Shown one piece after another: positions 4,632 through 10,379 of a stretch of 10,379 bases of DNA. The stretch is from Chloroflexota bacterium (GTDB lineage Bacteria; Chloroflexota; Dehalococcoidia; Dehalococcoidales; JAHJRU01). The notes under the pieces are model-generated. The model was not told the origin of the DNA. It saw nothing but the letters and a program-made list of their open reading frames with translations, and ran no database searches. Positions within the stretch are counted from its first letter, which is position 1; each line of letters starts with the position of its first letter. The position numbers were made by a program, and so were the translations under genes. The stretch covers positions 1-10,379 of the forward strand of contig JAHJRU010000193.1 of the NCBI GenBank assembly GCA_018830745.1. The letters run 5' to 3'.

Positions 4632-7235
4632 CTACTTAATTGATTTAAGAAACGTAGTGTCACGACCGAACAAGCGGGACAGGAGCCAGTCGGTGACGAT
4701 ACGTAGACGGTTATACATACCGGTAACCAGCAGGGTATAGGCTCCCAACCAGATGAGCCGTGCCGGCAAGCCGTATAACCGCAGGCGGTACAATCCGAAT
4801 GCAGCCTTGGAAGCACCCAAAGAGACCATTTCGACCGGATTAGAGTAACGGTACGGTTTCTTATCTCGGCCTCTTATCTCAGACAGAATATTATGGGCCG
4901 CTATCTTGGCTTGCCGCACGGCGGTATGTGCCCTGGGTGGTATCGGCTGGCCTGACTCGGGGTCTACAAAGTGAGCACAATCGCCCACCGCATACACGCC
5001 CGGAGAACCGACTACTTCCATATACTCATTAACCAGTACTCGCCCGATTTTATCCCTGGGAACCTCTAGCTCGGCAATCCGCGGATGGGCTACCACCCCG
5101 GCTACCCAGATAAGGGTACTGGTGGGTACGATTTGCGTATGATTGATTTCTACCCGGTCTTCCCAGATTTGCGTTATCCGTGACTTCAACCTGATTTCTA
5201 TATTCATTTCTTTGAGAGTCTTCATAACATAGGCTCCGAGTTTAAGTTGTAGCTCAGGGATAATCTTCGGTTCGGCTTCTACCAGGATGAGCCTGATGTT
5301 TTCCGGCGCTATCGTTTTATAGAATCTAATTATATGTTTATGGATGAAGTCCCTTAATTCAGCTATCACCTGGACGCCGGTATAGCCCGCCCCGGCGACA
5401 ACAAAAGTGAGTAATTGCTGCTGCCGTTCTATATCTATCTCAACGCTGGCTTGCTCAAAGGCGCTGATGATATGGTTTCTAACCAGCATGGAATCATGCA
5501 GGGTTCTCAAGGTGAACAGGTTATTGCCTTTTCCGGCGGCGGAGCCAGCTATTGGAGGATTGGCAACGCTGCCAAGTGCCATAACCAGGTAGTTGAAGTG
5601 CAATGTTCCCAGCGTGGTGATTACCTGGCGTTCCTGAAGGTCTATCCTCTTCACTTCCGCCTGTTCGAAGTTGAACCGGTCTCTCCAGTGTAGTCTTCTG
5701 ATGGGATAAGCGACATGCCTGGTCTCTATCCCTCCCATCGCCACTTCATGAAGAAGAGGAGAGAACAGGAAGAAGTTCTCGTCGCTCACCATGGTTATCT
5801 GGACATTCTCATTGCGGTTCAGTGACGGGACCAGACTACGTAAAGCGTAGGTGCCGCCGAATCCACTGCCAAGTATCAGTACCTTTCGGCTACCTACATG
5901 CAATCTCCTGCGGTCCGTAAGCTCCCTGTGGAACAGAGCGGTGAAGCTCTCACCAATCAAAGCGGTAAACAGCCTTATGAGAGGAACCGGGGCAAAAGAC
6001 ATCATAGCGATTTTTTTATAGGTGTACCCCCCACTGAACATTCCCCAGGCAGACTTGGTGAAGGGCGATGACCCTCTAATGTCGTGCTCATCACCAATCA
6101 GTCGCTGTTGCGTTAGCACGAATAAGCGTGAGTCTTTAGTTCGGTTGTTGATGGAGAAAAGCAATTTACCCCATCGATTGTCTCGCTGGATTTCCTGGCA
6201 GAAGGGTTGATAGTACCGCTCAAAGGACTGTTGAGATGGTCCGTGATGAATGGTGACTCGGGCGGCTTCACGCGCACTCAGCAGCGAGGAGCCAATTCCA
6301 TCCTTATACAGTCTGGTTATGGCGGCATCCCCAATAGCCACGAAGCCATCAGTGTAATAATTACGTGCTGCACCAATCAAAGTCTTAGGTTTACAGTTGC
6401 AGGTGACCTGGTAGTCCTTTGGCAATATACTCTGGACTGTGCGGAGATTTAGGAACTCCTTGGCGGAGACGGGTCGCTGGCCATTACTGATGACGGATAC
6501 GTTTATGAATGGTCCTTTAGGCACCAGTGTTCCGAAGATTATCCGTGAGTGCGGTATCAGGAAGGCATGAGCCACGTGACCAAGGCGCGATTTTACCTGG
6601 GAAGCGCCGATATAGAGCTCTGACAGCGACATGGTTCTCGTTTCAGGTGGTACGTAGTCCAGTCCTGTAATGGGGATGGTCTTTGAATTTACCCCCGAAG
6701 CCAGTACTACCAAGTCGTAGTTTGACTTCTCGCCCGCTGCTTCTACGGCGGGTTCCTCGCCCAGGTAAATGCCTGATACTGCTTGGTTTATTACCCTTGA
6801 GTCCTGCTTCTTGGCCTGGCTAAGTAGCCAGCCATCGAAACTTATCGGCATTTCGTAGTGGGATATCTGGGGTCCGCCGCCACGGTAAACACTGGCAATT
6901 TGCACTGTCTTAACGGGATTGCTTATGCTCATAGCCGTATGCGGGCTATGTACAGCGTAGTGTTTTATCCAGCTTTGAATTACTTCGTCGGGAACTCTAA
7001 GCCCGAGTTCCCTCAAATTCTTTATCATGGATATGGAAAGTATAGCGGCACAGCCCTTGCATCCTTTTGGGCCTAGTTCATTGAAATCCCTTTCCTGGTA
7101 AATGGTGATTTCTGGATGGATGTTCCTTTCTTCGGCATAGCGTCTGAGATACAAAGCAAAAAAGCAGCCCGCCGGACCGCCACCAATAATGGCGATTTTT
7201 GAACCAGTTTCAATCTTTTTTTGAGCTTTATTCAT
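4632..7235 (-). CDS. Fusion flavoprotein: geranylgeranyl-reductase-like FAD domain + type II NADH dehydrogenase
   Basis: One uninterrupted 867-residue protein holds two flavoproteins. Residues 1-about 440: Rossmann FAD motif IAIIGGGPAGCFFALYL (14-30), CKGC (59-62), a CNC pair (279-281), and the second FAD motif DGFVAIGDAAITRLYKDGIG (296-315), as in geranylgeranyl reductase/FixC-like proteins, then a linker rich in aromatic and hydrophobic residues (about 395-435). Residues 450-867: a full NDH-2, with FAD motif VLILGSGFGG (452-461), FSPLLHEVAMG (491-501), YLVMALGS (549-556), NAD(H) motif FVVAGAGYTGVQ (611-622), VYAVGDCAHF (747-756), PPRAHTAVRQ (766-775) and the hydrophobic/amphipathic C-terminal helices (about 823-855) that hold NDH-2 on the membrane. 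NDH-2 passes electrons from NADH to quinone without proton pumping. The N-terminal half could reduce a prenyl chain (MenJ acts on menaquinone this way) or another substrate. The ribosome binding site at 7235 is weak. The gene is embedded between the molybdate carrier and mobA. Confidence 0.9.
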   Translation of the reverse strand: MNKAQKKIETGSKIAIIGGGPAGCFFALYLRRYAEERNIHPEITIYQERDFNELGPKGCKGCAAILSISMIKNLRELGLRVPDEVIQSWIKHYAVHSPHTAMSISNPVKTVQIASVYRGGGPQISHYEMPISFDGWLLSQAKKQDSRVINQAVSGIYLGEEPAVEAAGEKSNYDLVVLASGVNSKTIPITGLDYVPPETRTMSLSELYIGASQVKSRLGHVAHAFLIPHSRIIFGTLVPKGPFINVSVISNGQRPVSAKEFLNLRTVQSILPKDYQVTCNCKPKTLIGAARNYYTDGFVAIGDAAITRLYKDGIGSSLLSAREAARVTIHHGPSQQSFERYYQPFCQEIQRDNRWGKLLFSINNRTKDSRLFVLTQQRLIGDEHDIRGSSPFTKSAWGMFSGGYTYKKIAMMSFAPVPLIRLFTALIGESFTALFHRELTDRRRLHVGSRKVLILGSGFGGTYALRSLVPSLNRNENVQITMVSDENFFLFSPLLHEVAMGGIETRHVAYPIRRLHWRDRFNFEQAEVKRIDLQERQVITTLGTLHFNYLVMALGSVANPPIAGSAAGKGNNLFTLRTLHDSMLVRNHIISAFEQASVEIDIERQQQLLTFVVAGAGYTGVQVIAELRDFIHKHIIRFYKTIAPENIRLILVEAEPKIIPELQLKLGAYVMKTLKEMNIEIRLKSRITQIWEDRVEINHTQIVPTSTLIWVAGVVAHPRIAELEVPRDKIGRVLVNEYMEVVGSPGVYAVGDCAHFVDPESGQPIPPRAHTAVRQAKIAAHNILSEIRGRDKKPYRYSNPVEMVSLGASKAAFGLYRLRLYGLPARLIWLGAYTLLVTGMYNRLRIVTDWLLSRLFGRDTTFLKSIK

Positions 7236-7376
7236 GGCATTACCAGGCTCGACAGTATTTTAATGGGAATCTCAGTATAATAGAAGTATCATAGAAGCTA
7301 TAATTTTGCAAGTGCCTTCATATCATTTGAAAGGGGTTAGCTTGCCGGTAGAGGTTCCTGGTATATGGCATACTTC
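7236..7376 (-). promoter_or_regulatory. Intergenic region with weak promoter-like AT-rich core
   Basis: This 141-base gap separates the molybdate carrier from the fusion gene. On the minus strand TATTAT (7282-7277) could be a -10 about 40 bases before the ATG at 7235, and TTGCAA lies at 7311-7306, but the 23-base spacing is too long. ATAGAAG occurs twice 11 bases apart (7280-7286, 7291-7297), flanked by TATAAT on the plus strand at 7276-7281 and 7299-7304. The gap may hold a regulated internal promoter; no terminator hairpin with a T run was found. Confidence 0.25.
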
Positions 7377-8615
7377 TCAGGATACACTTGTTATGGTTTC
7401 TTTTGCTGGAGCACGGTTGAACCGTCTCAGGGATTTCCCCTTGGAGAGTTTGCCGACGACTTTCAGGAAGCCGTACAGGAGGATGCCGGCGCCAAATCCG
7501 AAGGTTAGATTACCCAGGAGCAGGGTGGTTGCTGCCACGGTGCCGGCTATAGCCAGCTGGTTTACCCCTTTCAGGTCGCGTACCAGCAGGGCATGGTAGA
7601 TGCCGACCACCGCCAGAAGTGTGCCTAGTACTGATAGCGGCAAAAGGGAAAGGAAGCCCGGAGCCGCCGAACCGAACAGCACGCCCATCAATATCAGCAG
7701 GGTGCCGATCATTATGCTGGCCCCCCCGGTTCTGGCTCCCAGTTTGTAATGTGCGGTAAGACCGCCTGAGCCATGACACATGGGCATGGCGCCGAAGAGT
7801 CCGGCAGCGATATTGGCGATTCCCATAGATGCGGTAAGTGCTCGTGGGGTGACGCGATATGATTTTTCGTTGAAATAAGTTTTGGCGGTATCCCAGGTGC
7901 CGACCACGGCATTCCCCAGGGTCAGGGGTAACTGGGGAATCACCAACGCCATGAGGGCGAAGGAGAACTCAGCGGAGCTTGGCAGAGCAATTGCCGGCAG
8001 CGCGGGGCTGAACTTGTCGAAGGCGGGAACGGTCACAAAGACCACGCCGGCTCCCAGACCGAAGGTAAGCAGAGCCAGTGAAGATGGAAAGCGCTGGGTT
8101 TGCCTGAACAGGAAAAATATTACGATGGCTACGATTGCCAGTATGATTCCCAGGGGGAACTGGTTCATGCCGGTAAAATAAGATGCTCCACCAATAAATA
8201 TTTCATGGCTGAAGGCCAGCTCGACACCCTTTCTGAGCAAAATAAAGCCCACAGAGAGCTGGATGCCGCGCACCACTGGTCGCGGAAACAGCTTGACCAC
8301 GAAGGTGATCAAGCGGGAGAAGGATAAGAATAGCAGGATAACCCCCATGAGAAGTCCGGCGGCTCCAAGGGCACTGGCGGAAACGCCCAGTGAAATAGCG
8401 ATGGCTGACATTGCTTTCAGGGGCTGCACCGGCATGGGGAGGCGGTAATACAATCCGGAGAAGATGTAGAACAGGCCTGCCCCGAGCAAAACGGAAGTGG
8501 CATTGAGTCCGTTAATCATTATCAGGGCGACCATGAGGGGCAGCAGTGTGCCTATGTCGCCCAGTGCTCCGCCTAACTCGGGCAGGTTAAATCTGAAATT
8601 GCTATTACTGTCCAT
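7377..8615 (-). CDS. MOT1-family molybdate (putative sulfate/molybdate) transporter
   Basis: This very hydrophobic protein of 412 residues, with about ten or more membrane helices, matches the MOT1-type molybdate transporter family (distantly SulP-like). From Met at 8615: ELGGALGDIGTLLPLMVAL (13-31), PMPVQPLKAMSAIAIS (60-75), PRPVVRGIQLSVG (111-123), PQLPLTLGNAVVGT (227-240) and PMCHGSGGLTAHYKLG (278-293). The paired half-motifs GALGDIGT and PLTLGNAV, and the P-x-CHGSGG segment, are the family hallmarks. It most likely imports molybdate (sulfate is possible) for the MobA/MobB and molybdoenzyme genes around it. Start choice: ATG 8615 fits family alignments but lacks a Shine-Dalgarno. GTG 8666 (AGG 8 bases upstream) and TTG 8654 (GGAGG 4 bases upstream) would add 17 or 13 residues. 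It follows tatA by 126 bases. Confidence 0.88.
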   Translation of the reverse strand: MDSNSNFRFNLPELGGALGDIGTLLPLMVALIMINGLNATSVLLGAGLFYIFSGLYYRLPMPVQPLKAMSAIAISLGVSASALGAAGLLMGVILLFLSFSRLITFVVKLFPRPVVRGIQLSVGFILLRKGVELAFSHEIFIGGASYFTGMNQFPLGIILAIVAIVIFFLFRQTQRFPSSLALLTFGLGAGVVFVTVPAFDKFSPALPAIALPSSAEFSFALMALVIPQLPLTLGNAVVGTWDTAKTYFNEKSYRVTPRALTASMGIANIAAGLFGAMPMCHGSGGLTAHYKLGARTGGASIMIGTLLILMGVLFGSAAPGFLSLLPLSVLGTLLAVVGIYHALLVRDLKGVNQLAIAGTVAATTLLLGNLTFGFGAGILLYGFLKVVGKLSKGKSLRRFNRAPAKETITSVS

Positions 8616-8741
8616 CGTGGTGAAAGATGGTTTAAAGAAAGCGCCTCTGGTCAAAACTCCTCCCACACCCTCAACCTGCTAGGGTGGAACATATGACCTT
8701 GCGTCTTTGGTTACAATACGCTCCCGCAGTGGTCCGAATGC

Positions 8742-8924
8742 TCAGTCTTTAATTACTTTTAGCCCTGGCTCCACGCCGTCGACATCCCCAGACGACCTTG
8801 CCTGCCGGAACTCCCTTAGCGCCTTGCCGATAGACCCGCCTACTTGCGGTAGTTTGCCTACGCCGAAGACGATAATGATAATCAAAAGGACTAGGCCAAT
8901 CTCCCATGGTCCGAAATGCGGCAT
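8742..8924 (-). CDS. tatA: Twin-arginine translocase subunit TatA/E
   Basis: This 60-residue protein has one N-terminal membrane helix (about 7-21, rich in Ile/Leu/Val), the FG hinge (FGVGKLPQVGGSIG, 20-33) and a charged amphipathic helix (KALREFRQARSS), then a short acidic tail. That is the TatA/TatE design: many copies form the passage through which folded, cofactor-loaded proteins cross the inner membrane. It is short but complete. ATG 8924 follows AAGGGGG at about 9 bases. The gene starts 19 bases after mobB ends and is in the same operon-like run as a TorD-like chaperone and a molybdoenzyme, the kind of cargo Tat exports. No tatC is present in the window. Confidence 0.92.
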   Translation of the reverse strand: MPHFGPWEIGLVLLIIIIVFGVGKLPQVGGSIGKALREFRQARSSGDVDGVEPGLKVIKD

Positions 8925-8943
8925 TTTTATAAGCCCCCTTTAT

Positions 8944-9465
8944 TTACTGTACAGCGTATTCAGGCTTCCTTTTATCCAGCCGGCGGTGGCCAATCTGCTG
9001 TATAAGAAGCTCTATAATGTTATCGATGACCTCGCCATCGAATTCTGGCTGACCGGTAGCTGACATCCGGGGAGAAACAATGGCTAACAGGTTGTCATCG
9101 TAGTTGAAATGTTCTGTTGCTGGACCCTGAACCAGGATTTTGGCGGTATCGCCGCCCTTGTATCCTTCAGCCAGTATTATATCCAGGTGGCACTTAAATA
9201 GCGCCGCGATTTGGTCCAGGGTAAGCTCCTCCTCAACCTGCTGCATCACCGCCACCTTGCCTGGCCCGGAGATGGCGACAGCATCACTTCCAGCCTGGGC
9301 CAGTTGCCAGGAATCTTTACCCGGCTGGTCCATGCCGAAGTCGTGGTGCGTGTGTTTTATGGCTCCCACGCTGTAGCCTCGTGACTTCATCTCACGAATC
9401 ACCTGCTTTAACAGGGTAGTTTTACCGGAATTAGATTTACCTATGAAGGAAACTATGGGGGTCAT
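8944..9465 (-). CDS. mobB: Molybdopterin-guanine dinucleotide biosynthesis protein MobB
   Basis: MobB is a P-loop GTP-binding protein that assists MGD cofactor formation or delivery alongside MobA. In this 173-residue protein the Walker A GKSNSGKTT (9-17) is followed by the MobB signature IKHTHHDFGMDQPGKDSW (36-53) and LAQAGSDAVAISGPG (55-69), then DIILAEGYKGG (95-105). Length and motif order are those of stand-alone MobB. The ATG at 9465 has AGGACGAGGA just upstream. It sits 30 bases after the TorD-like gene and 19 before tatA, so co-translation is likely. mobA is also in the window, but five genes downstream and separated by the carrier and the fusion flavoprotein. Confidence 0.95.
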   Translation of the reverse strand: MTPIVSFIGKSNSGKTTLLKQVIREMKSRGYSVGAIKHTHHDFGMDQPGKDSWQLAQAGSDAVAISGPGKVAVMQQVEEELTLDQIAALFKCHLDIILAEGYKGGDTAKILVQGPATEHFNYDDNLLAIVSPRMSATGQPEFDGEVIDNIIELLIQQIGHRRLDKRKPEYAVQ

Positions 9466-9495
9466 TGTCCTCGTCCTTTCAAGTCAGCTTTATCC

Positions 9496-10137
9496 CTATA
9501 CTTCTAGACGCACCCTCAGCACGTCAATAATGGAATCATCGGAGACGGTTTCCAAGTCCTTCAATACGAAGGAATCGGTGAGGTGAGCTAAATCCTGGTA
9601 GAACTTGGTTTGTGCGTGCTTCTTTATGTTATCCGTAAAGTCGGGCACCCATGTGCTCAGGTGATGGGTTAAGAAGGCCTTCTCTTTGGCTAAAAACTTG
9701 ACGGCGTCATCGTACTGTCCATTTCTGATAGCCTCAATTTCTCTGAAGATAAGAAAGTACATAAACTCCAGTTCGATGGCTATATGGTCTGGCGCTTCCT
9801 TAATGCCTATATCCAGTTCTTCATCCTTGTATTGACTGATTACATCTAAGGTCGATTCGCCCATGACCATGCGCTTGTTTTCCAGATACACCGAGCCATA
9901 GGGTGGGGCAAGAAGCACGTAAGGGCCTACGAAAAGCCCGGAGAAATCTATCTGTAACGACTCCATGTCGGTCAGTTGAGGGATTCTTTGGGTGATTTCT
10001 GAAAACAGTTCACCCCTTGACCTGTCCAGGCTGCCGAGCCTGGATAGCAGGTTCTCTTCCGGCAGATAGTAACACTCGGACAAGAGCTTATATGAATCTC
10101 GCCGGCATTCTTCTCTGGCTAGGAGTTCTGTAAACAT
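9496..10137 (-). CDS. TorD/DmsD-family molybdoenzyme maturation chaperone
   Basis: This all-helical protein of about 213 residues resembles the TorD/DmsD/NarJ chaperones, which bind a molybdoenzyme's signal peptide and apo-form until the cofactor is inserted, then release it to Tat. Seen: N-terminal RRDSYKLLSECYYLPEE (12-28), PPYGSVYLE (78-86), the family signature EAPDHIAIELEFMYFL (114-129), and the late FL-x3-L-x2-W-x-PDF helix (155-167). It lies directly after the catalytic subunit (44 bases) and before mobB. ATG 10137 is preferred because AAAGGTGG lies 8 bases upstream; GTG codons at 10149 and 10146 would overlap that site. I cannot tell which named chaperone it equals. Confidence 0.9.
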   Translation of the reverse strand: MFTELLAREECRRDSYKLLSECYYLPEENLLSRLGSLDRSRGELFSEITQRIPQLTDMESLQIDFSGLFVGPYVLLAPPYGSVYLENKRMVMGESTLDVISQYKDEELDIGIKEAPDHIAIELEFMYFLIFREIEAIRNGQYDDAVKFLAKEKAFLTHHLSTWVPDFTDNIKKHAQTKFYQDLAHLTDSFVLKDLETVSDDSIIDVLRVRLEV

Positions 10138-10181
10138 CGCTTCCACCACCTTTGAATTTAGTTAGTAATTTTCCTTGTCCC

Positions 10182-10379
10182 CTATGCTTTTTCCAGGGTA
10201 ACGCGCACGATGCCAAAAAACGCGCTGCTTCCACTCAAGCGGTCGTAGTCAGCGGGAATCAAAGCGTTGTTATCTCCGCCTCGGGGTGTCTTCCCAAAAA
10301 CCTCAGACGCTATCCTGCCATATGCCCAGTGACCCTGCCCGTAGCATTTCGCCACCGTCCCCGGCCTGACACCTTCCCA
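10182..10379 (-). CDS. Molybdopterin oxidoreductase catalytic subunit, C-terminal end only
   Basis: The last 65 codons of a gene entering from the right edge end in TAG at 10184-10182. The readable part includes GVRPGTVAKCYGQGHWAYGR (3-22), then GGDNNALIPADYDRLSG and the end FFGIVRVTLEKA. GVRPG.VA followed by a Gly/His-rich turn, then N-x-L and a final beta strand ending V.V., is how the molybdopterin-dinucleotide-binding domain of DMSO-reductase-family enzymes closes. The following TorD-like, MobB and TatA genes support a Mo- or W-bisMGD enzyme exported by Tat. The Mo ligand, the Fe-S cluster motif and the signal peptide are outside the window, so substrate and subfamily cannot be given. Confidence 0.78.
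   Translation of the reverse strand, partial: WEGVRPGTVAKCYGQGHWAYGRIASEVFGKTPRGGDNNALIPADYDRLSGSSAFFGIVRVTLEKA

Noticed and set aside
7276..7304. Plus-strand TATAAT boxes with an 11-base ATAGAAG repeat as a promoter for a plus-strand gene or antisense RNA
   Set aside because: No plus-strand gene follows and no -35 box accompanies them; kept only as a note on the intergenic region.
8656..8686. Imperfect hairpin (CCACCCT with AGGGTGTGG) over the possible GTG start of the molybdate carrier
   Set aside because: The stem needs a bulge and is short, so it does not support a regulatory claim.
1..10379. CRISPR array, tRNA/rRNA, insertion sequence or integrase
   Set aside because: No regularly spaced repeats, cloverleaf-like segments, terminal inverted repeats or transposase/recombinase motifs were found on either strand.

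Overview
The window looks like chromosomal DNA from an anaerobic bacterium. Gene style (a family III CoA-transferase with paired enoyl-CoA hydratases, small desulforedoxin-like proteins, a MOT1-type molybdate carrier, a Tat-linked molybdoenzyme locus and G+C near one half) suggests a Dehalococcoidia-like member of the Chloroflexota. That assignment is an impression from gene content, not a phylogenetic result. No rRNA, tRNA, CRISPR array, insertion sequence or phage gene is visible, and coding is dense.

Left block (1-2683, minus strand): an acyl-CoA metabolism operon transcribed right to left. It holds two consecutive enoyl-CoA hydratase/isomerase paralogues (2683-1931 and 1927-1187, 3 bases apart), two tandem tiny desulforedoxin-like Fe(Cys)4 proteins (1093-968 and 924-784), and a family III CoA-transferase that runs off the left edge (750-1). 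A good sigma70-type promoter (2759-2731) precedes it. The likely theme is activation of an organic acid as a CoA thioester followed by hydration or isomerisation; the substrate cannot be read from sequence.

Middle (2684-3789): a divergent promoter region feeds a plus-strand TauE/SafE-family permease (2884-3701). Its reading frame is broken by one missing base in a G run near 3513-3516; the C-terminal third is intact in the next frame. The gene converges on mobA.

Right block (3790-10379, minus strand): a molybdoenzyme supply-and-maturation locus. In transcription order it holds the C-terminal end of a molybdopterin oxidoreductase (enters from the right edge), a TorD/DmsD-like chaperone, MobB, TatA, a MOT1-family molybdate transporter, an 867-residue double flavoprotein and MobA. 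Together these cover molybdate uptake, MGD cofactor synthesis, apoenzyme protection and Tat export of one or more molybdoenzymes.

The most unusual item is the 867-residue protein. It joins an N-terminal geranylgeranyl-reductase-like FAD protein, which has CxxC and CxC cysteine pairs, to a complete C-terminal type II NADH dehydrogenase. Its place in this locus suggests a membrane-bound NADH/quinone (or prenyl-chain-reducing) module that feeds the exported molybdoenzyme. That link is inference. Other points worth a look are the tandem desulforedoxins in an acyl-CoA operon, a CoA-transferase without the usual catalytic Asp, and a strongly folded segment in front of the conserved start of mobA.
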